A stretch of 64,000 nucleotides of DNA from Lineus longissimus (GCF_910592395.1 NC_088325.1:4865501-4929500); one strand, 5' to 3'; positions 1-12,416 are shown, numbered from the stretch's first letter. Translations and numbers: made by a program. The notes: a model not told the origin generated them from the sequence alone.

Positions 1-960
1 ATTCGCGATTATTTGACAACTCAAACCAAGTATTGTTTTTGGGAATAGCAAAAATTATTTTTTGAATTTATTATTTTCACTGGTTTTATGACAAAAGGAT
101 AGGCGGCGCTACTGGTCTGTGAGAAATGTAGCATAGGTCTCAAATACGACCTGGCTTCGTAATTTGGTATTGGCCGACCTCATTTGCATAATTGCCCGAG
201 TTCAACACTTTTAAAAGCAACAACAGTGGGCTTAAAATGTTCGTAGACCCTAATAACCTAGGTATAGACACCACTTTTGTTTTTTATGGTGCTCGTTCAT
301 CGAGCCAATTCATGGAATTTCAGTAATGGCGGACTTAATTGGCATATTTTAAGAAATGCTCAAGGCATATCAACGGGCACTCTCTTGAATATTGATGGGT
401 ATTCAAAACAGTAATGAAGAAAGGTCACCCTCATGTCCAGCTTCAACCCCTTGGCTCCCGGACTTCGTATGCAGCTTTGAGTGGTTGTTTACAGGTCCAA
501 ACCAGCCAATCATATTGCCGCCAAAATCATGTTTAAAAAAATGCAAACAAATAAGGTCATCATACTAAGAGAAGTTGCCTGACAACGGTTCGTCGCCGGC
601 TGACTGACTACATTAACTATTCACTCATCGATAACGTATAATCGTCATCTGCATTCGCACTGCTCTTAGAAGTTTTATAGAGACAAGGTGGGATACGATT
701 TCTTGCGTACCACTATGTTTAAATGCAAATTGAGGTTATCGGCCAGGTGACTCTGACTCTGGCCAGAGGGGCAGATAATAGTCCATTGCAAGCTGCTTTC
801 TCATCAGCACTTAGATTTTATCCTCCTTTTTCAAATTTTCCTCCATGAATTAGCATTTGAGACTCGGTCATTCAATTTGATCTTGAAAATGTTCCTTTAA
901 CATCTATTCCTTTAACATCTATATGCATAACTCTAATCCACTTGCAAAACCACATTCACG
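1..960. repeat. Non-coding DNA with a degenerate copy of a local dispersed repeat
   Basis: No coding exon is supported here. Bases about 478-905 are a diverged copy of a repeat found again at about 1452-1945 and 8837-9600. Shared landmarks are a block reading gcctgacaacgg, a block around ggccagaggg, and a terminal block ending in ttcctttaacatc. The copies are in direct orientation and clearly old. Bases 1-477 show nothing recognisable. Confidence 0.5.
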
Positions 961-965
961 TGCCT

Positions 966-1400
966 CTTTCTCTCTTTCTCTCTCTCTCTCTCCTAACTAA
1001 CCCAAACAGAAATGACGATAATGTACTGACTGCACAAGACAGTCCAAATAGTACTACATACTGATCTGTTAATATCCTCTCTCTCTCTCTTTCCCTGAGA
1101 GGTGCCGCAGCCTAAATGTACGTACCTTGCATTATATTAGTTCAGGAGTGCTTGGATAGGACTGTATTTATCAGTAGAGGTCATGAAGTCATTATCTAAT
1201 TGTCTAATTATGTATATGACATGTACCAACTTCTCGTTTGGTTAAAAAATCTTTGCTTTTTTACCTAACAACTTGCTTTAACCCTCCTAACTAACCCAAA
1301 CAGAAATGAGGAGAATGTACTGACTGCACAAGACAGTCCAAATAGTACTACATACTGATCTGTTAATATCCTCTCTCTCTCCATGTCAACTATTAAAAAT
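966..1400. repeat. CT-rich microsatellite and a duplicated ~95-bp segment
   Basis: A pyrimidine tract of TCTC units at about 966-993 is followed by a segment starting cctaactaacccaaacagaa. Nearly the same segment recurs at about 1286-1380 and again runs into CTCTCT. The two copies lie about 295 bp apart in direct orientation. They look like a local tandem duplication seeded on the CT tract. No gene content is supported. Confidence 0.6.
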
Positions 1401-1451
1401 AGTAATGAAAAACAAATCATCCGGCATTTCCAAGTTCTCCCCATTGGCTCC

Positions 1452-2345
1452 CGAACTATGCGGCTTTGAGTCATGTAGTCGTTTGCAGGAGAAAATTAGA
1501 AACCAAGCATTTTCCGAACCGGCCAAATCGGTAAACGATATTGCCGTCAAATGTAATGATAGCCAATAATGACGTCATCGTGGTGAGAGAATTTGCCTGA
1601 CAGCGGCCTGTGGCCCACTGAATGACTTCATGAACCACTCAATCGAATGAGAACATAGAATCTTATCTGCATGAGCCCAGCAATTGGAAGAGTTATTCTC
1701 CGGAGAGTGTTCCTCACCCAAGATGGGATACGCTTTTTTGCATGCCACTACGTTGATGTGAAAATTGAGGTTATGGGCCAAATTCACTCTAACTTTGGCC
1801 AGCGGTCACATAAGAGTCCATCGCAAGCTTTGATCTCTTCAGCACTTGGCCTCTACCCTCTCTCTTGTCTAAATCTCCTCCATCAATCAGCTTTTGAGAC
1901 TCGGTCATCCAATTTGATCTTGAGAATGTTCTTTTAACATCTATTCATCTCTGGAGTGTGTGCGTGCCTAGCCTCAAAATTATCTTCATATTTTCCAGTT
2001 TGCTTTATGGAGAGCCAGAGATGATAAACGTTCAGATTCGAATGTGAGTGTTGAATTCTCTAGATTGTCCGGTAAGAACAGTAAGAAGACTCGAAGGAGG
2101 TTGACTCCAAGGAATCAAGGGGTAAGTCAGGTGTCTTCTATTTTGACTCGGGTTTGACGAAAAATGTGTAAAAATGTGTAAAACAAATATCGCATGACCT
2201 AGGAGGTTGCGCCATGTAAGAAATATGATATCTTAATCACAGGAGGAATAACTCGTACATGCATTATCGTGCAATCCAGACTCTGACTATTGAAAGACAT
2301 TTTCCCCTCTGCACCATTTTCGTGGTAGTCCTTTGTTACATTATC
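1452..2345. repeat. Copy B of a ~1-kb segmental duplication
   Basis: This block aligns by eye with 8837-10285 in the same order and orientation. Shared parts are the gcctgacagcgg block, a block around ggccagcgg, a ttttccag acceptor-like site, a ggtaagt donor-like site and a tail ending in gtagtcctttgttaca. The stretch about 1772-1861 is nearly identical to 8205-8290, so at least one further partial copy exists. The conserved splice-like signals suggest an exon-containing host unit was duplicated. Confidence 0.6.
1999..2121 (+). CDS. Candidate internal exon of an unidentified host gene
   Basis: A pyrimidine-rich acceptor (ttttccag) precedes 123 nt open in phase 0 (41 codons) and followed by a good donor, GGTAAGTC. 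The peptide is basic and Ser/Arg/Lys-rich, containing KNSKKTRRRL. Related exon-like copies lie at about 9657-9790 and 9954-10067 within the duplicated segment, and the 9657 copy has an early stop. A possible terminal exon of the same phase lies at 12417-12488. I do not recognise the product. The call rests only on splice-like sites plus an open frame. Confidence 0.25.
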
Positions 2346-3000
2346 ACATTGACATGTTGGAAATCAATTTGAGTCGACGATTTTGCGAATTCACGACATC
2401 GTCGTGACTTTTCGAAGTAATCAACACAAGCGTTACGTCATCCTTAACGTCTTCCATCAGTTCATGAGATATTGAACAAGCTGTTCCCCAGCGTACATTA
2501 TAGCTAGGTCCTCCCTTAGACTGGGGCCCTCGGCTGGAAGCGCCTCCAGTAGAATTAATGCTTAACATTGCGGCTCCCAAATTTTCTATAGTTTCTCTTG
2601 GCCGATTAGCTTAACCTCAAAACTGTCATTGAAGAAGGCTGTCCTTAAACCGACTGCACATCACAGTTATTTAACGCGTTTATTAGGGGAGTCAGTGAAA
2701 CATCTCCTTCATCACGATCTTGATTTGATTATTTCCCTAGCTCTAGGCATGTACATCCCAGATTTAAGCTGAAGTCCCTTGGAGTATCACACTCATGTCC
2801 GAGTTAGTTGCACCGGTATGGGAGCCAAGAGTTAATTGGGAGCGAAGGTTTCTAATGGCAATCAATTATGTATATACAGAGGTAATATTCTGTAATCCAG
2901 TTTGTTACCATGTTTGTTATCGTATTAGTTGGGTAATTTACTCGCTCTCTCTGCTCCATTCCTGGGATCGTATAGGACATTCTGGAGGATGACAAAGGCA
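2346..3000. repeat. Non-coding DNA including a duplicated ~250-bp block
   Basis: Bases about 2690-2900 resemble 7925-8110. Both contain ccctagctctaggc- or ccctagctgtaggc-type sequence followed by a gatttaag word and an ATGTCC start-like word. The partner lies on the other side of the CR1-like LINE. A short open stretch from 2795 ends at a plausible donor (gaggtaata, about 2880), but its partner at 8026 is degenerate, so no gene is called. Confidence 0.4.
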
Positions 3001-3224
3001 GAAGCCTGTTTTCTGTGGACACGATTTTCCTTTATTCAACTTGGCTACATGATTTATTTATTCGTGTAAAATACATGTACAATATTTGATATAACATGAC
3101 AAGACATTGGATTATGAACAAAATAAAACGTACATGCATTACACTGGTAACCATGTAGGTCGAGACCTATTATATGGCACCAGATAATATGGGTTGTGTC
3201 GTCGGGGTGCCGGCGACATGCGCA

Positions 3225-6153
3225 CTAAGTGGGCCGACAGTTTGCACAACGGCAGAAAGTGACGAAAGTGCACATGTCGTCGACATCCAAACGATCCAAC
3301 CTGTCAAAATAATAAACATTAAGGGACGATTTAAAATGCATTTTTTTCAAATTATGTAATTGGACCGGGAGGCTGTTCCACAGCTTCGGTGTCCTCACCC
3401 AGTATGAGGCACCGAACGTCTCCGAGTGGAATCTCGGCTGCGCCAGTCGTAAACCGTCGCCCCTTACAGCCGGGGTTATATAAAAACGTGCATTAAAATC
3501 CAGGACATTATAATAAGAATCGTGCATAAAAACTAGATCCTTGATTTCCCGACGGTACGACAGGGGCAGCAGAGACAACGCTCGCAGACGCTCCACATAT
3601 GGCATATCAGGGCCTAAAATGTGACGAGTCACCCTCCGCTGGACACGCTCTAAAGTTTCAAGATCACGTCGCACATGTGTGTCGAATACCACCGTACCAT
3701 ATTCAAGGCGACTACGCACAAGTGATTTATACAACATGATATTCAAATTAACGTCTGCAGTACGCCCGCATACACGCCTGATCATACCCCACATTCTACT
3801 TGCACTGCTTGCAATACCATTGACATGAGATGACCATGACAGGTCCGAAGAAAAGACAATACCAAGATCCTTGAATTTATCAACCCGACACAATGCAAAA
3901 CCATTGATATTGTAAAAGAAGTGTGTCGGATTTAACTTCCTAGTAACACTCATGACCATGCATTTGCTTGGGCTAAATGTCATGCCCCACCGTTTACTCC
4001 AAGCGTACAATTTATCAAGGTCGGTCTGAAGTAGCAGACAGTCGGTTACAGACTCTATCTCCCTACACATTTTGGAATCATCAGCAAAAAGATCCATGGC
4101 AGTACCGTCACTAACGACCTCAGCAATATCATTTACGTACAATAAGAATAAAAGAGGGCCTAAAATTGACCCCCCGCGGCACACCAGACAGTACATCTAA
4201 AAGTGATGACTCCGAGCCATTAATCACAACTCTCTGCTTCCTATTTGTAAGATACGACGTTAACCAACTCAGAAGACGTCCACAGATTCCAAAGGAACGA
4301 ATCTTATGTAATAAGAGGCAATGGGGAACGGAATCGAAAGCTTTAGCAAAATCCAAATATATAACATCAGTTTGACCCCCACTATCTAAGACCTGGCCCA
4401 GTCTATGCTGGAACTGAACAAGCTGAGTGGCCGTTGACCGCCTGTTACAGAAGCCATGCTGGCCTTTATAGACTGACGGACTTAAGACTGGATAGATACT
4501 GTTATAAATGCAACGTTCCATTACTTTAGAAACCACAGATAGGAGAGACACTGGTCTATAATTTGAAATCAAATGCTTGTCTCCCTTCTTGTACACTGGC
4601 ACAACGTTAGCGATTTTCCAATCGTTTGGTAAAACACCTGTCTGCATTGAAACGTTGAATAAAAATGCGAGTGAAGAACACAGTGTAGAGGCACACTCCC
4701 TCAGAACACGATTAGAGACCCTGTCAGGCCCACAGGCCTTAGTCTTGTCCAGCCTGTTTAATACCGATTTCACCTCAACTGCTGTAAAGTTAACAGAATC
4801 AAGGTTATAATTATCATACATGGTAACATCAGGTTTTCTCAAGTCGTTGTGATGAGAAAAATTGGAATAAAAATAACCATTGAAGGCTTTTGCCTTGCGC
4901 AGAGGAGTCACAAAAGACTCATTGCCCAGCTTCGCTGTCTCTGGTATAGAGTTTGATTTGGTTTTTGCGTGATAGAAGTTCCAAAAACGTTTTGGGTTTC
5001 TACGCACTTCTGATCCAAGATTGTTTACATTCGCTTTGTATTTGTCACGGGTCAAATTTCTGAGTTCATTGCGCAGGCGCCGGTATTTCCTCCAACAAGA
5101 GTCACTGTTCCTGTTTTTTGCGCAGCGGCGGGCAGCATTCACTTTTGTTGACATGCGTCTCACTTCGCGGTCAATCCATGGCGGATAGCTTTTGTCACGA
5201 ATAGTTTTCCGCGGAATAAAGCGGTCTAATCCAGTGTTATACACACCTAGCCACTCTGACCACAAATTGTCAATGCCGTCCTGGCTATTTTGCAAACAGA
5301 AATCAGAGTTGGGACCAAGCTCGTCACAAAGGAATGACCTTAGACCTGTGTAGTCCGCACGCGTAAAGTCATAAACAACGCGCGAAATTCCAACACGACG
5401 GGGCATTCTAGTACGGAAATTCGACACTACGGGAAAATGATCAGAATCGTACATTCCTGGCCATGTTTCCGTGTCACTGAATCGCTCTGGTTGATTTGTC
5501 AGGATTAAGTCGAGTATGTTTCCATGCTTATGAGTAGGGTTGAGGACGAGCTGTGTTAACGAGAAATCGTTCACGATATTACAAAACTCCCCAGACACAT
5601 GAGAGCCATTGACACTAGACACAGTGTCCCAATTGATGCTCGGAATGTTTAGGTCGCCTGAGAGACAAATATTGCTGAATTCTCCTTCACAACTTTTGAG
5701 AACGTCCCTGAGGTCCCCCAGGAACGCCATCTGCTCATCGACATTATCCGGTGGATTATAGCACACAATAAGAGCAAAAGGCTCGTCAGAATCTGGTTTG
5801 ACCTCGCACACAAGAATCTCGGAGTTTTCTTTTTCCAGGTCAGTTCTACGGTACGACGGCATGTCCGATCTACATGCCATTAGAACGCCGCCACCACGTT
5901 CTTGTTCCTGCGAGTTGCGGTCCCTTCGATGGATGGTGTACGAAGGCGGCAGTATTTCACCGTCTGCTACCTCTGCGTTTAACCAAGTCTCCGAAACACA
6001 CACGAAATCAAACTGATTACAAAGCACCAACTGCTGGAATTGCGCCAGCTTATTTTTCGACCGATTTACAGTTTTTAGACTACGAGCGTTCAGCAACATA
6101 AATGAGTGGCCATCCCTGACTGCATGTTCTCCAGCGGAGTTGTCTCGACACAT
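3225..6153 (-). pseudogene. LINE ORF2: APE endonuclease plus reverse transcriptase, one frameshift
   Basis: Translation starts at 6153, nine bases after the ORF1 stop. The first 674 codons hold the endonuclease (LNARSL, SETWL, a RGGGV loop, GDLNIP, SDHFPV near residue 240) and RT motifs up to LDFAKAFDSVP and the GVPRG block. The frame then breaks in a run of six G at about 4172-4177. The remaining RT, including the FADD catalytic box and the thumb/C-terminal region, continues in the next frame to 3225. A length change in the homopolymer explains the break simply, either as a real mutation or an assembly error. Everything else is open, so the copy looks young. Product when intact: nicking of target DNA and target-primed reverse transcription. 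Confidence 0.85.
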
Positions 6154-6162
6154 TGCGTCATC

Positions 6163-7206
6163 CTAGCGGTTTGCATTCGCTCCACGGTTATATCCTTCCT
6201 GGCGGTTATTCGTGTTTCGTGTTACTGTTTGGTTACCCTGAGGTCGATTTCGGCTATTCATTTTATCGTTTCGATTATTCTCGTTGGGGACATATTTCTG
6301 TTGCTTGGCGACCACTCGCGAGCCTTTGACCTCAAGCACGTCGCCAGCGCCTGGGAGATTTTTCACAATTGTCCGTATATTATTCTCGGCGATTCTCTGT
6401 GACAGAGGCTTATCGTTCGAAATATACACATTACTGTACTGACGACACTCCTTAAGCGATTGTTTAGCGTCCATTATCAGAGATTTGTCCTCATACGACC
6501 GGCACGTGGCAATAATCAGGCCTGGGCGGTCATTGTATGAGCGTTTGCGTTCGACTTTTTGAAAAGACAAGTCCTTCAGCTTTAGCCCTTCCCGCAAAAG
6601 GGCTTGTGTCTTGTTTGCGACATTTTCATTCTTTCCCTCCTGTAGATTTCGAATCACAATATTCAAAAACTCCGCGGAGTCATCCGACTTTCTTCTAAGA
6701 GCAGCCACCTGAGCTTTCACTTCTGCCACTTCCACTTTTACTTTCTCACTAACGATGTCGTTCACCTTGCGTAACACAGATTCCTCAATTGTCCGCTCAA
6801 GCGTATTAATCTGGTCCGTAAGCTTTCTCTCTATATCATTGACGTTGCCCGTAAGGTTAAGTATAGCATTCATAATGTCCTTGTTACTGAACGTTTTCTG
6901 ACCTGGGTTTTTCGGCGTCTTTGTCGCAGCCGTTGCACGAATCGGTGAAGACCCCCCGGCGGCGTTAATACAGGAGGGCACTGGTGATGAAACATCATCT
7001 GAAGAACCGGTAACGTCAGAACAGCCTACAGCTCCACAAACACTCACATCGGCAAGGACCGTCATATCACTTTCACCTGACACCTTTCGCCATTTTAGAA
7101 GCGACCCTATGTCTGTTTCACACAGGGTCTTAGACCGACCACGCTTATTTGCGCGTATGGGTGCATGCTTTGTCGTGCTTTGTGTTTGGTCTTTGATCGA
7201 CGCCAT
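6163..7206 (-). CDS. LINE ORF1 nucleic-acid-binding protein
   Basis: The frame is open from 7230; the ATG at 7206 (MASIKD) is a plausible start and one at 7230 is also possible. The N-terminal third is basic and Ser/Thr-rich. A central heptad-like region containing NDIERKLTDQINTLERTIEE should form a coiled coil, giving trimers or dimers as in other LINE ORF1 proteins. An RRM-like block follows (containing NIVIRNLQEG), and the tail is rich in Asn, Arg and Gly, typical of RNA binding. It lies directly upstream of ORF2 with only 9 nt between them, suggesting reinitiation or coupled translation. No stops or frameshifts interrupt it. Confidence 0.75.
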   Translation of the reverse strand: MASIKDQTQSTTKHAPIRANKRGRSKTLCETDIGSLLKWRKVSGESDMTVLADVSVCGAVGCSDVTGSSDDVSSPVPSCINAAGGSSPIRATAATKTPKNPGQKTFSNKDIMNAILNLTGNVNDIERKLTDQINTLERTIEESVLRKVNDIVSEKVKVEVAEVKAQVAALRRKSDDSAEFLNIVIRNLQEGKNENVANKTQALLREGLKLKDLSFQKVERKRSYNDRPGLIIATCRSYEDKSLIMDAKQSLKECRQYSNVYISNDKPLSQRIAENNIRTIVKNLPGAGDVLEVKGSRVVAKQQKYVPNENNRNDKMNSRNRPQGNQTVTRNTNNRQEGYNRGANANR

Positions 7207-7250
7207 CTTGTTATATTCCCAACTCACCAACGACAGTGATTAAGTCCGCC

Positions 7251-8836
7251 TTTTTCACAGAATAACAACACGCTAACCGACTGAAGCCAAGATATTCCAA
7301 ACGTGCTGTTCCTTAGTTGATTTATGAGACCCCTGAAAGACTAGTTTGTGCACGTAAAATCGTCGTAAAATCGATGATACTTCTGTGCATTCTCTAACTC
7401 TCTCTCTGACTGCGACTCTGATTATGACTTCTAAAAACTCCCCGAAGGAATCAGTTCCTCCAGCTTTTATACAATTGTTATGTTTATACATTGTAACCAA
7501 GACGATGCTAATATTTCATCATCATGCCAGTCACGTTGCAAGCTTCGATACGGATTGTGTTTGGCACGATTTACCTAACCTGGTATTACTTTGATTGAAT
7601 GTCAACTTCGTCTTCCTCAGAACTCTGGTTTTAACAATCAATAACCGCAAGTTCATTAGACAATTATGATCCCAAAAGTATACAATGTGTTTGGTCTGCC
7701 TGACTTAAATATACACCTTACTCTGGTCACCACAACATGTCGACAATTTTAACCATATTTGTTTACTTTTAATTTTCAACGTGTAAGAAATGAAATATAT
7801 TATTCAATTTGTGTTTGAACAAAACCAATGTGTGGGGCTCTTATATGGACTCTTAGATATCACGACAAGTTACCCCTCAGCTTTTGATGCCAACTTTCTC
7901 ACGATTCCACAGCGCAACTTAAGGCAAATAGTGAGTGCTCAACTGTGATTTGATATATAATTACCCTAGCTGTAGGCCTGTATATTCCGGATTTAAGAGC
8001 TGAACTACCTGAGACTATAACAGTCATGTCCAAGCTTTATGTGTTCAGCCATCCTCAATACCAGGGTCAGTTGTATGCTTCTCCCCTTACACAGAAGTAA
8101 TATAGATATTACTAGTCTAATATAAATCTAATCTCATCACGCTGTGGTTTGACTGGATTCTCGGGGTGAATAATTCATTTATAGAAGTCGAAAAGAAAAC
8201 TAGGTTATGGGCCAAATTCACTCTAACTTTGGCCAGCGGTCACATAAGAGTCCATCGCAAGCTTTGATCTCTTCAGCACTTGGCCTCTACACCAGGGCGA
8301 TATGGTGTCATATCCCAACGGGCAATATATTATGGCGTTGGGCATCTTTCAGTTGTTTGCGTGCGGACTGAGGGCAGCAATCTCTCAAAGAAGGACTCCA
8401 ATCCTCGTGAGACAGTGCCGAAGTCGACAATGGCTGCTTCATAAGTCCATATCCCTTCGAACGTCCTTTGATCATTCCTCCCAGCGATTGGGTGGGTTGT
8501 GGACTGGAATAATTCCAAAACTGTTCAGGCCTAGAACTGTTCAACGGTACCGATAGATCTGATCGGACAATACAATAGAAGGGAATGTTTTGTCACGGTT
8601 CCAACCAACATCACATTTCAATGGTTACCTAGCATAAAATGATTACATGACAGATAGATCACTGTTGATGATCAATTATAAAATGACACACCTTTATCAA
8701 TGGGGTATTATCCACCAAATACAAAATGAAATCTTTCCCATTGCACTGATTACCTCCCCTACCTATTTCAATTATGCAGCCTTGCCCGGCACTTTCATAA
8801 TATTAGAACTGTTCTCTTCAGAGGACTGCTCTGTTT
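7251..8836. other. Non-coding DNA with scattered repeat copies
   Basis: No gene is supported. Bases about 7925-8110 are the partner of the block at 2690-2900, and 8205-8290 is an almost exact copy of 1772-1861. Short open frames on both strands around 8302-8556 lack codon character and overlap one another, so I treat them as chance. Confidence 0.5.
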
Positions 8837-10285
8837 GGCTTTGAGTGGTTGTTTGCAGGAGAAAGTGAGAAAACAAGCATTTTCCGAACCGACCAATCTT
8901 AACAATACTGCCGCCAAATATAATGCTAATTAGCCAAAATGACGTCATTGGGTTAGAGAATTTGCCTGACAACGGCCCGTGGCCGGCTTACTGACTACAT
9001 CACTTGGCCTCGTTTTCGAGGGCGAGGCTGGGATTCTCCGCATTTAGCAACGGTGTTGTTGACTCGCTGAGGACACTCCTCTTTGACCCGAACTTTGGCA
9101 ATAGGCATGGCTGGGAGATGGAAATGGTCAAGCACCTTACGCGATTTTAACTTGTTAATAATGACTGTGTGATACTGTGATATTATATACTTATATGTTT
9201 TGTACTTGTAAATGTTATTCTCCCATATGAGAGGTTAATAAATAAATAAATAAAATAAATAAAATTAAAAATAAACATGAACCACTCACTCATTGAGAAC
9301 CTGATTTCGCACTTCTGATTTAATCTGATTTCGCACCACACTTGGAGATTTATTCTCTAGAGAGTGTTCCTCAACAAGATGGGTTGCACTTTTTCACGTG
9401 CAATTACGTTTATGTGCAATTTGAAGTTATTTGTCAAGTGACTCTAACTTTTGCCAGCGGCCAGATAACAGTACAACGCATGCTACTTTCTCATCAGCGC
9501 TTGGACTTTTATCCTCTCTTGTCTAATTCTCCTTTAAGTCAGTATTTGAGACAGGGTCATCCAATTTGATCTTAGGAATGTTCTTTTCTATTCATATACA
9601 AACCTCTGGATCGAGTTTGCGCGTGCTAGCCTCAGAAATGTCTTCATGTTTTCCAGGTTGATTCATCAAGGGAAGCCCGGTTCGATGAACATTCGGCTCC
9701 TCCAAAAAGTGGGAAGAATTATTTGATCAAACGTTATAGTGCTTCGACATAGCTTGATGAGAAGATCGCTCCCCGTTTACATCACGAAGAGGTCAGTGGG
9801 GTATCTCTTTTGACTCGAGTTGGATGAAAAATTTGCAAAATGTATGAAGAAAATATTGCATGACCTAGGAGAGTTGTCTTCCATAAAACTAGGTTATATG
9901 GAAGAAAACATAGTTTTTATCTTTTTTTAAACTTGGTTTTCATGAAACTTAGTTTGATGAACATTCGGCTCCTCCAAATTTGGGAAGAATGATTGGATCA
10001 AATACCATAGTGCTTCGACATCTGAGCTTCATAAGAAGATCGCTCCCCGTTTAATTCACAAATAGGTAAGTTGGGTGTCCTCTATTTTGACTCGAGGTGG
10101 ACGAAAAATGTGCAAAATGTATGAAGCAAATATCGCATTACCTAGGAGAGTGATACGCCCATATAATTCAAATATCTTAATCACACGAGGAATAATCTCA
10201 TGTAATCCCGACTCTAACTGATGAAAGACACTTCCCTTCCATGCCTTTAGCGTCATTTTCATTGTAGTCCTTTGTTACATCAGGT
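8837..10285. repeat. Copy D of the segmental duplication, interrupted by a LINE tail
   Basis: Bases 8837-9000 and about 9278-9600 match copy B across its first half. The intervening 9001-9277 is an inserted LINE 3' end. The rest, to 10285, contains two successive exon-like sub-copies that share gatgaacattcggctcctcc (about 9687 and 9957), followed by the same donor-like and downstream blocks as copy B. Short aaactaggtt words at about 9888-9955 resemble units of the fold-back element at 10793. Confidence 0.55.
9001..9277 (+). mobile_element. 5'-truncated LINE 3' end with AATAAATAAA tail
   Basis: Relative to copy B of the surrounding repeat, about 277 bp are inserted. The insert ends in repeated AATAAATAAATAAA and A-rich sequence. 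A short open frame at its start (containing LLFDPNFGNR) ends in TAA near 9153 and looks like a retroelement ORF C-terminus. The word ACAT occurs on both sides (about 8996 and 9277), consistent with a short target-site duplication. The family cannot be assigned from this much sequence. Confidence 0.5.
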
Positions 10286-10792
10286 ATGGTTTGACATGTT
10301 AGATAGTTAGTCCCGAATGTGTGCGATGTGGACGCGTCCCATTAACAGGACGTATATTTTATGTCAAAATGCGTTTCCGAGGTGTTTGCATAAGGACAAC
10401 CACTTCATGTTGTATCTCACTGGAAACACCTGATTCCGCCCTTTTTGCAGAATGGTGTTTTATTTCTTTGAATAATTAATAAGTGTCGCATTGGCTCCTT
10501 TCTCTGTTCACCACCCCATGTGGATTTATTGTCAATTTAACCAGATAATCAGGGAAAAATTCTACATTTCTGGATATTCAACTCGCACAGTGACCAATCC
10601 CGTGAAAGACAGTTGCTTAAGCTACCAATCAAACACCAAAAAAATGGGGGGGGAGGGTCAATCATTGAGCTTTTGAAATATATCGAATTATATTGAAGCA
10701 TGCCCAAATGAGCGAAAAACGCATCGAATAACACTGGACGGCATTACAACACACGGCTGACGCACATCCCAAGTTAAGTTTACACATACGTC

Positions 10793-11243
10793 TATGGCAA
10801 GCCGTTCGTCCAATAATTAAGAAAACCTAGTTTTATTGAAGAAAACCTGGTTTTCTTCTTAAAAAACATAGTTTTCTTCAAGAAAACCATGTTTTCTTCC
10901 ATGAAACTAGGTTTTCTTCGAAGAAGCATAGGTTGATTTAAAAAACCAAGTTATCTTGTTAAAAAAACAGGTTTTTTAAAAGAAAACTAGGTTTTCTTAA
11001 TTATTGGACGAACGGCTTGCCATAGGAACCTACACTTTATGCAAAAAGAATAAGTTATTTTTTAAAAAACCTAGTTTCATGGAAGAAAACCTGGTTTTCT
11101 TCAATAAAACATAGTTTTCTTCAACTTAGTTTCATTGAAAAAAACTAGGTTTTCTTGAAGAAAACTATGTTTTTTAAGAAGAAAACCACGTTTTTTTCAA
11201 AAAAACTAGGTTTTCTTAATTATTGGACGAACGGCTTGCCATA
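10793..11243. mobile_element. Composite fold-back element with TATGGCAAG / CTTGCCATA ends
   Basis: The left end TATGGCAAGCCGTTCGTCCA (10793) returns as its inverted complement ending at 11024 and again ending at 11243. The interior is almost wholly variants of a palindromic AAAACCTAGTTTT / GAAAACCTGGTTTTC unit in alternating orientation. TACGTC flanks both outer ends (10787-10792 and 11244-11249), which looks like a 6-bp target-site duplication. No coding capacity is present. It would be a non-autonomous DNA transposon or Foldback-type element. The extra internal right end suggests a nested or internally duplicated copy. Confidence 0.75.
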
Positions 11244-11249
11244 TACGTC

Positions 11250-12410
11250 GGCATCAGCAGTAAAAGGTGTGTTTTCCTGTCATCAACCAATTGAGCAGCG
11301 CCCCAGCTTTCAGAAAATCCCAACAACATGTCTCTACCAAAACAATTGCTACATCAATACTGGCATACACTGCATGATTAGCATGAAATCATGGTCATGA
11401 ACTCAAACGTTAGAATCCGGGAGCTTAGCAAATTTTATTTTACATACAGGCTACAAATGATTCGAATATGTTGTGGGATAAAGTACGCCTACCTGACCAG
11501 AGAAACCCAATTCTTAAGTTTTTCCAGTGGTGAGTGTAGGAGATAGAGGGGTTAGCATTTTTGTTAAAGTCTTCATCATTGGAACACGAATGGGAGCTCT
11601 GTACAGGAGCAGAAGCATCGATGTACACGTAAATCTTGAACGGTTGGTTTAGACCATATAAAGATAGAAACATGGTGCCTCGAGATGAGATCAGCAGGTT
11701 TTCAAAAGCCCCCTTGATATGTTATAGGAAATCACACATTAAATTGGTTTCTAAGGAAGTCAAGGCAAAATACATAAAAAAAGTCATTTCCAACCACACT
11801 GCCACTTAAAAACAAGTAAAACGTGCTTATCTAATGTTTCTATCTGTTGGTAATACATTTATAGGGTCTAAATCCAACCGTTCAATATTTGCGTATACAT
11901 TGGTGCTTGGGCTCCTGTGCTAGCTGTGTTCGTCAGCGATTAAGTAATTGAGCGTTTGTCATGTTATGGTCAGTCATTGTTATGGTCAGTCTTGCCTTCG
12001 ATCTTCACCGATTCTCATTGTTTTAAACCTGAAGACAGGCTGCTCGGTAACTTTGGAGGCCGGCCTTTAGGGTTTCCCAACATCAAGATAAGATCATCAG
12101 GTATCTTGAAAACGTATTTTCCAGGGTAATAACAATAGATGCATTTTGAGAGAATTTGGGAAAATCCCAGTTGGAAATGAAAATAGAAGAATAAATACGT
12201 GGAATGTTACTGGCTACCAGTTAACATGGTTGGTTCCAAATAGACATTCAGTAACTCTGTTGTGACCTATGCAATTCGTGGGTACCCCAAAAGCACAAAG
12301 TTGGTCACCTTTAAAAGTATATTCAGTTCACCACACAATCTATCACAGCCCATCGGGGACATAGTTAGTTAAATCTTCTCATCTATGTTCTCATTGACCT
12401 CTCTTGTTCC
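11250..12410. other. Non-coding DNA, nothing recognised
   Basis: AT-rich sequence without a convincing exon, repeat or RNA gene. Open frames at 11155-11400 and 11440-11673 are either derived from the fold-back element or lack coding character. Confidence 0.4.
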
Positions 12411-12416
12411 TTCCAG

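Larger units (their letters stand above)
3000..7250 (-). mobile_element. CR1-like LINE with ORF1 and ORF2, nearly full length
   Basis: The minus strand reads 5' to 3' as ORF1 (coiled-coil, RNA-binding type) then ORF2 (endonuclease plus reverse transcriptase), followed by a 3' UTR with AATAAA-type words near 3034-3056. Two ORFs, an APE-type endonuclease and no LTRs define a non-LTR retrotransposon. The motif set fits the CR1/Jockey group. Only one clear lesion was seen, a 1-nt frameshift in a G run inside the RT domain. Exact termini and target-site duplications could not be fixed. It sits between two halves of an old host duplication. Confidence 0.85.
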
